In this document: piece after piece, positions 31,366-42,520 of the stretch
Layout of the letters: each line of letters begins with the position of its first letter
Position numbering within the stretch: the first letter of the stretch is position 1
Assembly (NCBI GenBank): GCA_023101885.1
Contig: JALPQD010000818.1
Location: 82,001-146,000 of the forward strand
From: Typhlomys cinereus
Lineage: Eukaryota; Chordata; Mammalia; Rodentia; Platacanthomyidae
DNA: 64,000 nt
Reading direction: 5' to 3'
The notes under the pieces: model-generated
Database searches by the model: none
Told to the model about the DNA's origin: nothing
What the model saw: the letters and a program-made list of their open reading frames with translations, nothing else
Translations under genes and position numbers: made by a program

Positions 31366-32330
31366 TGTCATGGTTAGGCACAGGTGTCAACTTGACAGTT
31401 AAAGGTTTGAGCTCTGGGCACATTTGGAGAGAATTAGTGATTGAGTTAGGACCAGAGCAAACCTGAAGGAGATTGTCTAGCTGATGAGGAAGGCCCAGTG
31501 GGTGGGACTAGGCCCTGGAATAAAATATAGACATCTGGTTGACAGAGTTGGCATACTTGTGTATGCTTGTCTGGACATGCTGGTCTAGCAAGTAAGGATC
31601 ATCCCTCTCTCAGCCATTATGTAGAGTGCTGGGATGGTTCTCCCAGGCACACACTACGACGGCTCCAAGCCACCGGGGCAGAAAAAGGCGAATATTCTGC
31701 AGGCCCTTTAACCCCTGCCCAAATCCAGGGGACTCTGGACACAGCAGGGAGTCTGTCAAGGCGACACTCCGTCACTCACTCATTCACTCACTCAAACCAC
31801 AGCTCCTGGATGTAACGTCCTGACCACCCCCACCTCCGCCTCAGCCCTCCAGAGACTCGGCAACCAACGGGGAGTTTGTCAAAGCAAGATCTCAGTTTAT
31901 TGGGGGTAACAAATCAGCTCATATACACAAAGACTCCAAGCACGCAAAACACCAGCCAATTACCTTGATGGTCAGTATAGCACATACTCTGCATAGGTCA
32001 GACTAAACATAAATCTATGTTGGCTCCTATAAGCCAATTAGGACTCTCTGTAATGTGATCAGGGTTACACCTAGGACACCAGCTCCCAGCGCCATCTTTG
32101 GTCCCATCTGCTAAGCCATGCCCTGCTCACTCCCTCCCAGACCGTTATCTCTGGGTGGGCCCAACATAGAGATTGTGCAGCCAGTTCCCTCAGCCCTGAT
32201 GTTGGCATATGCTCTCCCATCAAGCTGGTCTAAGAACTGTATCCAGTAATTGTAAGAGAAAATGAAACTCCTTGTTCCCTTAAGCCATTTAATTGTCATT
32301 TATCAGCAACTATACAAGCAAACTACAACA
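31366..32330 (+). mobile_element. Family A LTR split by a solo LTR
   Basis: It begins TGTCATGGTTAGGCACAGG and ends AAACTACAACA, as in the 25707 copy. The left part is 31366-31626 and the right part 32167-32330, with a different LTR between them. Flanks GTAGT and GTATG suggest an imperfect 5-bp duplication inside the old SINE. Confidence 0.8.
31627..32166 (-). mobile_element. Solo LTR (family B) with perfect 5-bp TSD
   Basis: This 540-bp insert has TG...CA ends (TGCTGGGATGG to GGGCCCAACA) and is flanked by TAGAG at 31622-31626 and 32167-32171. Removing it restores GTAGAGATTGTG, which corresponds to GTAGAGATGGTG in the uninterrupted family A copy at 25.97 kb. This confirms the boundaries. A minus-strand AATAAA (TTTATT at 31896-31901) sets its polarity. 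The family was not named from sequence alone. Confidence 0.88.
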
Positions 32331-32363
32331 GTATGTGGTCCTGCACATTTGGCCCTGGTGGGC

Positions 32364-32812
32364 TGTGGGGGTCCCGGGGATCATAGCTCTATCCTTCAGG
32401 CTGGCTCAGTGGGTCCTCCACAAGAGGGATCGGGAAAAGGTGAGTGTGCTGTCTGCCCACTCCCAGTCCTCCCTCCCGAGGACAATCAGACGCGACAGGG
32501 AGCCTAGTTAAGCAGGAACTCCCTTTATTGCAAGTCCACAGCCATCTTATAAAGGCAGAAACTGCAAGGGGAATTCCAGGATGAGGAAATGGGCAAGCAA
32601 TCATCTTAAAGGTCAAGCCAGCAGCACGCAGGCTGTATGTAGCAAGATTTCTTCAAAACATCTTGAGCTACGCCCCCTCTTGTCTTCCTCCATCAAAACA
32701 TCCTTGCCTAAGCTCAAAACATCCTGAGCTACGCCCTCTTGACCTCCTCCATCAAAACATCTTTGTCTAAGCTTACCAGACCACAGAGGTAACCTAGACT
32801 GAAGCCCCCACA
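32364..32812 (-). repeat. 3' LTR of the provirus
   Basis: 449 bp with TG...CA ends. In minus-strand reading it carries a TATA-like TTTATAAG (about 32547-32554) and an AATAAA signal (32524-32529 on the plus strand as TTTATT). It differs from the 5' LTR by roughly two dozen changes by eye plus small indels, indicating an old insertion. Confidence 0.93.
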
Positions 32813-32826
32813 TATCCCCCTTTTTT
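32813..32826 (-). other. Polypurine tract
   Basis: On the minus strand AAAAAAGGGGGATA lies directly upstream of the 3' LTR. It is the expected primer site for plus-strand DNA synthesis. Confidence 0.85.
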
Positions 32827-33560
32827 GTTTTGTAATGAAGTGGGCTCAAAGGGTTGTTCCTCAAGTGAACCCCAGGGGAACACCTCATGAAGGTGGCTAC
32901 ACCCTTAGAGTAGTCGTCTCTATCGAAGAACCTGAGCAACCTCTTGGAGGGCCAATTGTATCCAAGGATCCTGAGGGCCTCTAGTAGGTGTCTTGTCTAG
33001 GATCTGTGCAAGCATAATCATCTTTTGTTGTGTAGTATGATTATGGTGTATATAATCTTATAGCAAAGCAAGCCCGACAATATAGGCCATGGGCTGGGGG
33101 ATGAAGTCCCAACCCATCGGTTGCAGCATACCAGGATTAATCCCAACCCCTCAAGTTCTACCCGTAGCAGTAGCGAGAGCATCACAAGTCCGTAGCCTTT
33201 AAGCCTTCTCTGGTGATTCATGAGAATAGCGGTAAGTATGTCCAAATGAGGAACACTGCCAAGATGATTTCAGTCTCTCTCAAAAGGCTGAGTTGATCCC
33301 TCCAAGCTGATGGATTAGGTTGGAAGTAATCAGGAACAGGATCAAGGTAAGCCCCACAATGATGGTCCCTCTGATGAGGATCAATGCAATGGTCCATCCT
33401 GTGTTTGCCATGGCCTGTGGGGAGATAATAAAATCTATCTCAAGGGCAATGTTGCCCATGGATCTGGTTAGGTCTGTTTTTCTTTTTTCTCTTCTTCTCC
33501 CTTTTATGAATATTAGTCAAGAGCCTGCTGAGCCTGTTGAATAGCCACCATTCTTTTTGT
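32827..33560 (-). pseudogene. Region between pol and 3' LTR: env absent or reduced to a remnant
   Basis: Only about 730 bp separate the end of integrase from the polypurine tract, too little for an env gene. One minus-strand stretch near 33300-33460 reads as a hydrophobic segment (TIALILIRGTIIVGLTLILF), which could be the membrane anchor of a deleted env. No surface subunit or fusion peptide region was seen. Absence of env is common in IAP-like class II elements. Confidence 0.5.
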
Positions 33561-34388
33561 CCTTATTAATCTTTGGTGTTGTCTGACTCTGGTTGGTTGG
33601 GGTCATCTTCCCCTTGACAATAGAATTTAAGATTTCTAGGAGGCACCCATATGGGATTTGAGTCTCCTATAGGGTAGACACATCTGAAGCCTCGACCCAT
33701 TGTTAATAATGGGTCTGGGCCCCTCCAATGTCCCATGATGGGGTCTTTTCATCTTACCTGTATTTCAGGTCTCTGTTCTTGTCACCCCCAATGTTTTTGG
33801 AAATGGGACTCTATTTGATGGTTTTGAAAACTGAGAATGTTAATAGTGAACAAGGCCATATTTAGTTGTTGGTGGGGGCTTATTCCCCCTTTTTGTTTTT
33901 GTAATTGGGCCTTAATATTTTGATGATTATGTTCTACAATAGCTTGGCCCTGTGAGTTGTAAGGAATCCCTGTAGTGTGCTGAATCCCCCATAACGTGAA
34001 GAAGTCCTGTAGGCTTTTGCTTATAAAGCATGGCCCATTATCAGTTTTTATCTTTTGTGGCAATCCTAGTATGGCAAAGCATTGAAGGAAGTGGGATTGA
34101 GCATGTCTAGTCCTTTCTCCCGTGTGGGCTATAGCCCAGCAGGCTTGGGAAAATGTGTCAATGGACATCAAGCTGTATTTAAGCTTTCCGAATGAAGCAT
34201 AATGTGTGACATCAGTTTGCCATAAAGAGTTGGGTCTCAAGCCTCATGGATTTATCCCCGGTAATTGTAATGGTGGTACCTGTAAAAGGGGCTGGCAGGA
34301 CTTGTAAGTACGTACAATCTTTTTTAGATCTTTTATAGGGACCTGAGGGAACCTCTTATGGATTCCCCTCCAGTTGACATGAGTGAGG
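33561..34388 (-). pseudogene. pol: Integrase region of pol, broken
   Basis: Integrase joins retroviral DNA to the host chromosome. The frame 34240-33782 shows the catalytic core with all three acidic residues in context: WQTDVTH, KTDNGP and GQAIVEHNH. Upstream, the zinc-binding domain keeps an HVNWRGIHKRF-like histidine pair, but only one of the two expected cysteines (SCQPL), and an in-frame stop lies between this domain and the core. Downstream, the C-terminal domain is recognisable by GPDPLLTMGRGF near 33700. The catalytic residues survive but the reading frame does not. Confidence 0.85.
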
Positions 34389-36260
34389 TTATGTTAAGTC
34401 CTGAGCTTTCTTAAGATTGGTGGACAGTATCTGAACAGAAGCCATTTTATCTACTTCAGCATTACCTTCAGATAGGAATCCAGGCAAACCTTGATGTCCC
34501 CTAAAGTGTTGTAGAAAGATTGGTCTATTCCTTTCTGTAAGAAGTGTCCAGGCTTGGATCATCAGGGGTATAATGGGATTTTTGTCCAATTGGATGTGGG
34601 AATGTAGTAACCCAGGGAGAAGATTAATTACATAGAGACTATCAAAGAATAGGTTCATGGGGCCCCTTACTTTAGTTAATGCCATTGTAACCGCCATAAG
34701 TTCTTTGAATTGGGCTGAGCCTTTATAGGTGTGAACGTACCTTCTTGGCTCCTTGTTGTCCCCAGAGAAAATTATCATGGCAGACCCATGTCGTCCCCCA
34801 TCAGTAAACACATTAGGTGCTCTTGATAATGGTTCCCTAGTAAATAATTTAGGTTTTCCATTGAAGGGCCCGAAAAAAGTCACCCATTTGTAGGGCCCAT
34901 AATGGCAATCCAGTTCCCCGAGAAAACCTTCTAGAGCTAGCGCCATTCGATTGTTGTTTCTGTTTAACCATTCTAGATCTCTGAGTCGATAAGGGGTGAC
35001 CAATTTGTGAGGATCAATACCATACTGTCTGAGGGCTAAGTCCCTTCCCTTCTCTATCAGGTCAGCCAGTTGATCTGTAGGTGCGTATACCCTAGGCGTG
35101 CCACCCAGAGATGTGTGGACCCATTGAAGAGGCAGTCCATCCTGTACAAGGGCGGAAGTCATCAATGTCTTACCAGGGAGAACTCATAATTCTAAGGGTT
35201 TATCAGGTGAATAGTGAGCTAATTGAGCTTGATCTAGTGCCTTTTGAATTGTGTGGAAGATCTCAAGATGTTGTGGGGTTAAAGTGATCAGGTCAGAGGG
35301 TTGTTTTCCCTTTAGTAGCTGCAATAGAGTTCTAACATTTCAGTGGATATTGGTATCCAAGCTCTCAGCCACTTTATTTCTCTTAGTAATTTTTGGAGCT
35401 CCATTAAAGTCAACAGGGTGGCAATGGCCAGCTGAGGCTTTAGAGGACTCACCCCTTCTAAGTGGAGTTGGGTACCCAATATTTTAAAGGATGGTACAGT
35501 TTGGACCTTATCAGCCGATATATGTAGTCCTCCCCTTTGAAGACATTCTTTAGTAACCCTATAAAGTTCTCCCAACAATAAAGGATTGGGTGCCCCCAGG
35601 ATGATGTCATACATATAAACATAGAGTGTGACCTGGGACACCTGTATTGCAGGTTTTAATAGGGCCTTTACATTGTTTTGACAAAATTCTGGACTGTCAG
35701 CCATGTCTTGAGGTAAGACTGTCCATTCATATCTACTATCAGGCATCTGGTAGTTAGTAGAGGGTACAGAAAAGGCAAAGTTCTCATAGTCCTGTGGCTG
35801 TAATGGTATGGAGAAAAAAACAATCTTTAATATCTATTATCATTAGATATAAATCAGAGGGAATGGCAGGAATCCAGGGCATTCCTCTAAGTGGGGTGCC
35901 TATTAAGATCATCCTGGCATTGACTTTATGGAGATCTTGCAGCATTCTCCATTTACCAGAGGACTTCTTGGTAACAAAAATTGGAGTTTTCCAGGGGCTT
36001 GTGGAAGGTTGGATATGTCCCAATTGCAATTGTTCTTGTATTATCTCTTATAGGGCCCGAAATTTCTTTTTGGGGAGTGGCCACTGCTCCACCCAAACCA
36101 GGGGTTCAGGGGACCATTGGGTGGCAGGCACCTGAGAAGCAATGACCTCTAGAATTGGGGTGTACCTGGGCCCTCTTTGGTGGGTCCCCCCGATAGTTGA
36201 AAACAAAATCCTCTTGAAGGGAAGGTATATGGGCACATTCTTTCATGTCTAAGATATCTC
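34389..36260 (-). pseudogene. pol: Reverse transcriptase and RNase H region of pol, broken
   Basis: RT copies viral RNA into DNA and RNase H removes the RNA strand. Segments 36236-36048 (VWVEQWPLPKKKFRAL), 36029-35784 ([20 protein letters not shown]) and 35746-35312 form RT, in different frames or separated by stops. The catalytic YMDD box reads YMYD (35606-35617), so one of the two essential aspartates is lost. Segment 35165-34389 (258 codons) covers the connection and RNase H domains: VFTDGG, FKELMAV, FFDSLYV and LPGFLSEGNAEVDKMA. Thus RNase H is the best-preserved part. Confidence 0.92.
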
Positions 36261-36570
36261 CATAAAAGGCCTTATGATCAGTGGATGTCCTGTCCTAGGA
36301 GATTGGCTGATAAGCCTGGGGCTATTAGTGGACGGACTTCACCCTGAGTCTCATCCGCATCCTTCCAACGAAGCCAATCCCTGGTTTCCTCTGACTTTGT
36401 ATTTCCCCCAACCCCTAGGATTTGGGGTCCTAGGACCAGGGACCAATGGTGGGGAATCTCTTCCTTCCTAAGTACAGTCCTGTCTGCTCTTGTATCAATC
36501 AAGCATCAGAACCTTTTTCCTTGAATGAAAATATCCATTTTAGGCCACAATCCTGGAACAATAGGAGCTG
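36261..36570 (-). pseudogene. pro: Retroviral aspartic protease, active-site glycine lost
   Basis: The protease matures Gag and Pol. The minus-strand reading includes LIDTRADRTVL, where the universal Asp-Thr-Gly is Asp-Thr-Arg (Arg codon at 36488-36490), and later the typical end LIAPGLSANLLGQD. A stop codon precedes the active site. The open part is 36502-36278 (74 codons). A dUTPase domain, often joined to protease in betaretroviruses, was not recognised. Confidence 0.88.
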
Positions 36571-36649
36571 TCCAATTGGCAGAGGGATTTTGGGTGGGTT
36601 GTTATAGGCATTGGGCTTTGGCCAAATGAGGAGCTCTGTTTGATGCCTC

Positions 36650-38580
36650 CTTGGTTTGACAGAGGTGGAGGACGCCCCATAGCTAGTTTAAAGGTTTTCC
36701 CTCTATGTCAAATTTAGATCTGTAATCTCTCTGCCAAAGGTAGCCTTTGTGGCAACAGGGACAGGGGGTTGTGGGTGCCCTTTTTGTGGTTCTCTGTCCT
36801 TCAGCAGCTGCAGGTCTGGGTCGCCCCCCACCCCTTGGGCAGTTTCTCTTACAGTGTCCCATTTGGCCACATCCAAAGCACTGTCCTCCATTATTCTTAG
36901 TGGGCATCTCAACTCCTTTTTGTTCCCAGGTCATTCCTGCAAGGGCTTGCAAAAGTGCAGAAGTAAAGCTTATGTTTGGGCTTGTAGGGCTGTAGTCATG
37001 GACCTAGTCTGTTGTGATTGAATCCCTATGTCCTTAGATGCAATTATCCATTGGCTCATAGTTCTATCTTTGAGGCCCACACAAGCCAATTTATGATCCC
37101 TGGTCATTCCTTCCCAGACCAGCAATTTGATAAATTGATTCCTCAGAGGACCTGGTGGGAGCTTGCATCTTAAACTTTTTTCAACTCTATCTATGAATTC
37201 AGGGAGAGATTCTGTGGGTTTTTGAGTTACCCCCGCAATAGGAGCCTCTGACGGCCCTTTGTCTAGTTTTCCCCATGCAGCCAGCCCCAAGGCACGGACC
37301 TGGTCCGCATATGAGGTGGCAATAGCTGCCTGTTGTGGCCCAGTGGAGTACTGATCTGCTGATCCTGAGAACATCCTTAATGAAATAGGGATCCGTGGGT
37401 TAGCTGCTTGGTTTCTTTCTGCTTGAATGCGACATTCCTCCTTAAAGAGGGCACACCATTTAATGAATGTGGGACTGGGGAGGACGGCCTTGCTGAGATC
37501 CATCCAGTCTTTGGTAGTACAGGGCTGGTGGGCTAGACCCTGGAGTAATATCTCTGACCAAGGCAAATTAGGCCCGTCTTCTGCTACAGCCTTTTTTTAA
37601 CTCCTTGAGGTCTTTAGCTTCCCAAAGATACCAGGCTGCAGGGCGGTTCCCTCCGGGGTTGAGGTTTACTGGGCCCTATGATCAGGTTCCCAGTTAAGGT
37701 CCACGTAGGCTGGAGGTTGGGGCCGTAAAGTTTTATAATCCCCATGTCTCATATTCTTTGGCAAAAGTGAACGAGAAAGAGCTGTGTACAGCTGCGTGGG
37801 GGGCTTTCTCTCCGGGGACTCATTTTTTACTTCCTGGGCCATTTCTAAGGGCCCTATTGCCAATCTGTCACTTTAGGCCATGGAGGTTTTACTTTTAATA
37901 TGTTTTTCCTCTCCTCATCAAATGTTTCCTAATCTTTTTTTAAGTTTTTATTATTTTTTTTATTATTTAATTGTGTGTGTATGTGTGTGCGCATGTGTAT
38001 GTATGTGTGTGTATGTATGTGTGTGTGTAGAACCACTGGACAAATTCGGGGACCACCATAGACCGCCTCCACCTCCTCCTTGTTTACTCTGCCCCGGGAT
38101 TCACAGGTTCCGCCCTACCAGGACCAGAAGCGCAGGCCGCCCCCCTTCCACCCAGCGTCTATACATGGGGTCTAGGATCCGAACCCGGGACCTTCCACCT
38201 GCAAGGCAGAGCCTTAACCCCTGAGCCACTCTCCAGCCCCATGTTTCCCAATCTTCAAGAGAGGGATCAGTGCTAGTCAGGCGGGGATCCGAGGGAGCAG
38301 AGGGCTCATGACCCTGGGGTCAAAAGCATGCCTTAAGGGCAGATATGATGGGGTAGAAGCCTAATGGTGGGCCAATCCCCGATGGATCTCTCTCTGTCTT
38401 GAGAGTCGCTGGACTAGGTACCAAGTGTCTCAGTCAAACAGATTAGCGGATGTGATCTAGGGGGCGAGTTGCATAACCGCCTCCCAAAGCTTTAAAGCCT
38501 TGGAATCAGAGATTTCCAAGCCCCTACTTCTAAGCATGTATCTCAGCTGGGTCTTCAGACTTAGTAGTTGCATTACCCAT
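36650..38580 (-). pseudogene. gag: gag (matrix, capsid, nucleocapsid), broken and SINE-interrupted
   Basis: Gag forms the particle. A likely start at 38578-38580 gives MGNATTKSED, whose Met-Gly fits N-terminal myristoylation, but the frame stops within about 15 codons and matrix-like residues continue in another frame. A SINE (37937-38240) then splits the gene. Frame 37863-37666 is the region before capsid. Frame 37566-36970 is capsid, with the major homology region (QKPTESLPEFIDRVEKSL). Frame 36952-36683 is nucleocapsid with one good zinc knuckle, CFGCGQMGHCKRNC. The second knuckle (CPCCHKGYLWQRD) lacks the expected last ligands. Confidence 0.92.
37937..38240 (-). mobile_element. Young DIP-like SINE inside gag
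   Basis: A reverse copy with T-rich tail side at 37937, GT-rich tract and head ending CCACTCTCCAGCCCC. The duplication ATGTTTCCTAATCTT / ATGTTTCCCAATCTT (37922-37936, 38241-38255) matches 14 of 15. It shares gag's minus orientation and postdates the provirus. Confidence 0.93.
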
Positions 38581-38587
38581 CTCTTAG

Positions 38588-38606
38588 GGTCTCACTCACC
38601 TCAAAG
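38588..38606 (-). promoter_or_regulatory. Probable major splice donor of the provirus
   Basis: The minus strand reads TTTGAGGTGAGTGAGACC in the leader between the primer-binding site and the gag ATG. This is where retroviruses place the donor for subgenomic RNA. Confidence 0.55.
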
Positions 38607-38636
38607 ACAAATTCTTCAACACTTTGAGCTCTTCGT

Positions 38637-38654
38637 GCTCCACGTTGGGCGCCA
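38637..38654 (-). other. Primer-binding site, lysine tRNA type
   Basis: The minus strand reads TGGCGCCCAACGTGGAGC two bases after the 5' LTR. It resembles the complement of the 3' end of tRNA-Lys (the Lys-1,2 type, which to my knowledge has CGTGGGGC), with one difference. Confidence 0.85.
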
Positions 38655-38656
38655 GA

Positions 38657-39094
38657 TGTGGGGGTCCCCAGGGATCGCAGCTCTGTCCTGGTCTGGCGGG
38701 TCCTCCACAAGAGGGATCGGGGAACGGTGAGTGCGCTCTTTGCCCACTCCCAGCCCTCCTTTCTGAGGACAATCAGATGCGACAGGGAGTCTAGTCAAGC
38801 AGGAACTCCTTTATTGCAAGTCCACAGCCATCTTATAAAGGCAGAAACTGCAAGGGGAATTCCAGGATGGGGAAATGGGCAAGCAATCATCTTAAAGGTC
38901 AAGGCAGCACCAGGCTGTATGTAGCAAGATTTCTTCAAAACATCCTGAGCTACGCTCCCTCTTGCCTTCCTCCATCAAAACATCCTTGCCTAAGCTCAAA
39001 ACATCCTGAGCTACGCCCTCTTGACCTCCTCCATCAAAACATCTTTGTCTAAGCTTGCCAGACCACAGAGGTAACCTAGACTGAAGCCCCCACA
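38657..39094 (-). repeat. 5' LTR of the provirus
   Basis: 438 bp with TG...CA ends, homologous throughout to the 3' LTR and to the solo LTR at 30.4 kb. The AATAAA signal appears as TTTATT at 38810-38815 and a TATA-like box lies about 20-30 bp to its right. Confidence 0.93.
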
Positions 39095-39230
39095 GTGAGT
39101 GAAGTGTGGGAAATCCCAGAGTGAAGTAAAAAGAGGTAGATGTAACCCAGGATGATTCTCAAAGTCACCCTTGGGCCTCCATGAGTACACTCAATGCCCT
39201 CTGATACACACATACACACACACACACATC

Positions 39231-39262
<32 letters not shown>

Positions 39263-39290
39263 TATCACACAAAAGAAATAGAGAGCAACA
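39095..39290 (+). mobile_element. Right part of the old SINE split by the provirus
   Basis: The flank GAAGTGTGGGAAATCCCAGAG, AAAAAGAGGTAGATGTAACCC and the AC-rich tract (about 39208-39262) match the body and tail of the older SINE subfamily. They fit directly onto the piece left of the provirus (32331-32363, TGGTCCTGCACATTTGG). Confidence 0.8.
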
Positions 39291-40596
39291 ATTATTGTGG
39301 TTTAGTAAACATACTCTGTGAGACTGGAATAGAAAATGCATTTCACACTAATGAGAAAGCATCTACCAACCTGTGTCTCTCCATCCCCTACTGTGTCCAC
39401 TACTTCTGATAATGGGAGAAGAGCCTGTAGCAGACAGTGAAGACAGGTCAGAAGACAAGGGATGCCTTTCCCACCTTACCTTTGTGCTTTCCTGGGCATA
39501 AGAGTAGAAACAAAAACTTCTTACGACACAAAGTCATAGGAATGGGACAAGGAAAGTAGCAGCGGAGACAAAACCAGTTGATGATACACACAAGATCATT
39601 TTCCCTGGCTCCATGCAATGCAGGCAGGTCTGAGTTTACCTCCCTTTGGAAAGAAAGGTCGAGAATGTAAGAAATTCTCTCTCTCCCTCTAAGATCCACA
39701 TGGAGAACAACACCAGAAGCCAGTCTGGAATGGAGGAGGTCCACGAGTGCTCCAATTTGGAAGATTCTAATTGGAAAATTACAGTGAGGAAACTGGCCCA
39801 CTGTCCCAGGATGCTATGCATGGAATCCAGCCAGGCCCCATGGATGCCCTGAGGCCCTGTCCATGCAGGACCAGCTTCACTCACTAAAACACAGTCTTCC
39901 TCATGCATGCAAGTCCTTCTGAAGCACCCTTTAGACCAGTCAATTCTGGTGCAGTGACTGACTTGCTTGTGCTGGCTTGACACACACTTGAGAGCAAGGA
40001 GACTCCACAGACTTTGCCAGCTAGTTCTGGCAAAAAGAAAAGGAGAGAAAAGAGAGAAAAGGATAAAATTCATAAGCTGGATTAAAAGCCACTGAAGTGA
40101 GAACAGTATATCTTCAGTATATCATTAGTTTGGGGTTAGACTGTCACTACAGTCTTTTGTTTTGTTTTTTTTCAAAGTCTCAGCCATCCTCTTCTCCAAC
40201 TCAGGTCAAATTTATAGCAGCAATGCTCAGTCTTGCACTAGATCAGGGTCTGATGCTCTGCACCAGAGCTCAAAATCAGGTTTAGTCAGTCCAGAGGATC
40301 ATGGGAGGCCTCGCAGTCCCCTTCTTAGTGCAGGAAGCTGGCTTCACCCCTCAGGTGCCCACGGCACCAAAGATCAGGGAACACTGCTGCATCTCTTGGA
40401 GTCCAGGGAACTCATTACTATTGTTTAACCAAACTGATACAGCATCAAACTGCCTGGTAAATATCTATACATCCATAGACAAAAGCTATTCTCAGTCTGA
40501 AACAGCAAAACTTTTCTATATAGTGAGTGGTAGTTAATACAGAAACTCAGTGCTGCCCAAAGTGGAATAAAAGGGACATTTAAGAGTTCAGCCAAA
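39291..40596. other. No gene or named repeat recognised
   Basis: Mixed-composition DNA with overlapping open frames up to 145 codons (39636-40073, minus) but no recognised domain, splice pattern or CpG island. Confidence 0.4.
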
Positions 40597-42429
40597 CAGT
40601 CACTGCTACCAACTCTCAACAGTTGGGATCTTGTGAAATTAAAGATCATCTGCTAAGATAAAGAGATTGTAACACGAGGTCAAAGGCAACCCACAGAATG
40701 GGAGAAAATCTTCACTAACCACATATCTGATAGAGGTCTATTATCCAGAGTGCACAAAGAACTTAGAAAACTAAACACCAAGGAAATTAATGGCCCAATT
40801 AAAAAATGGGCCTTGAAACTTAAAAGAAATTTTACCAGGGATGACATTAAAATGTCTAACAAATATCTTAAAAAATGCTCCACTTCCTTAGCCATCAGGG
40901 AAATGCAAATCAAAACTTCCCTGAGATATCATCTCACCCCGGTCAGGATGGCAAAAATCCACAATACAAACAACAACAAATGCTGGAGAGGATGTGGAGA
41001 GAGGGGAACTCTCCTACATTGCTGGTGGGAATGCAGGCTCATACAGCCACTCTGGCGAGCCATCTGGAGATTCTTAAAGAAATTAAAGATTGAAATGCCA
41101 TATGATCCTGCGATTCCACTTTTGGGAATAACTCCCCCATGCAGCAGAGGTTCACCTCAATAGCACAAGTGCAACCATGTTCATAGCAGCACTGTTTACA
41201 ATAGCAAAGTCATGGAATCAACCCAAATGTCCAACAGTTGACAAGTGGATAAGGAAAATGTGGTACATCTATACAATGGAGTACTACTCAGCCATCAAAA
41301 ATGATGAATTACTGGAATTTGCTGGGAAATGGATGTCATTAGAAACAATTATATTAAGTGAAGTATCCCAGACCCAGAAAATTAAGCCCCGTATGTACTC
41401 CCTAATAGGTGGCTCCTAGTACCAAACTCACCCAGCCCACATTGAGATACTCAAATACAGTAATTGCAAGGAGTATGAACAGGAGGGATGGGGTTGGAGG
41501 GCCACACCAGACACAAGGAGAGAGGGGACCATGTTACAGCAGAGAAAATAGGCCTCCATCAAGGACTGCAAGTAAACAATGACACACCTGGTTAAGTTCA
41601 CAGACTTTTCGTTCCTGATCATGTACAACTGAGGGGGTATGATCTCACCAGAAGGGGAGGGCATATAGTCTGGCAGATAAAAAGTAATCATTTTTCAAAT
41701 GGGTGATTGACCCCTCCCTCACCGAGGTTTCCTACTTTTATTACATCTACCTTTGAATGTGCTATTATAACAAGACTCCAGTTTAAGAGCTTTTTGTCTC
41801 TGACCAGGGGGTGACATACAGTGCCCATCACGATGGAGTGAAGGGCATTGCAGGAGCAGCAAAACTGCAAAAGAAAATCAACAAACCACAATCCAGAACT
41901 TCAGACCACCTAGAACTAGGCCAGCCTAATCTCTCCCCATCCTGAAGCTCAGGGACATTTGCGGAAGAGGGGGCGGTAAGATTGTAAGAGCATAAGGATG
42001 GGAGGAGCAATGATTTGTAAGATTCTCCATACTAGTTAGGGCCGAAGCAATCATAATAGGACTTTGCATGCCCTGCGCAATGTCCAACACACTATTGACC
42101 TCACAAAGTCTAGCATCAGCTAAAGGCACCAAGATCCTTGGAGGCAAGGGATTGACAGCCACAGTAGTGTTCCTATGCTTAAGGGGAACATGAGAAAGGG
42201 TTCAGGGAAATGCCACTGGGTCCTTGTATGTATCGGAGAGGAGGACCCAGAGGAGAGTTAGGCATACACAATAAAGGACTCTCTGGGAATTGAGGGGGAG
42301 GCACTGGGGGATGGGGAGGGAGGGGAGGGGGAGCAGGGGGCTGGGGGGGAGGAGGAGGGAGGGAGGGAACTGGTCTACCTATTAAGTTTGTATGAGCGGA
42401 AATAATAAAAAATGTATAAAAAAAAACAA
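40597..42429 (+). mobile_element. 5'-truncated young L1
   Basis: This copy is very close to the young L1 at 15.4-22.6 kb. It starts in ORF2 at ACAGTCACTGCTACCAACTC and includes the Cys-His region (frame 40750-41163, ending CSRGSPQ), a separate frame 41177-41419 with the classical C terminus (MFIAALFTIAK ... SLIGGS), and the whole 3' UTR with its G-rich tract (42295-42370). It ends GCGGAAATAATAAAAAATG plus an A tail. An early stop near 40650 breaks ORF2. No flanking duplication was found. Confidence 0.93.
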
Positions 42430-42520
42430 GGATGCAAGTGAAACCACACAATTTGCCTAGGTCTCTCAATGAATGTAGTACTCAACTATAAACAAAGTAA
42501 GCCCGATCTGCAGAAAAAAA

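Larger units (their letters stand above)
32364..39094 (-). mobile_element. Defective class II endogenous retrovirus (betaretrovirus-like provirus)
   Basis: The provirus runs on the minus strand: 5' LTR (38657-39094), primer-binding site, leader with splice-donor motif, gag, protease, RT/RNase H, integrase, polypurine tract and 3' LTR (32364-32812). A lysine-type primer-binding site, one good zinc knuckle and a betaretroviral order of domains place it in class II. About 5.8 kb of interior includes a 304-bp SINE. No env of normal length is present. Frameshifts, stops and mutated catalytic residues occur throughout, so it is a dead copy. It lies inside an old SINE; the 6 bp next to each LTR (GTGGGC and GTGAGT) may be a worn duplication. 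Confidence 0.95.

Noticed and set aside
32364..39094. A functional or recently active retrovirus
   Set aside because: There are mutated protease and RT catalytic motifs, stops, frameshifts, a SINE in gag, no env, and clearly diverged LTRs.
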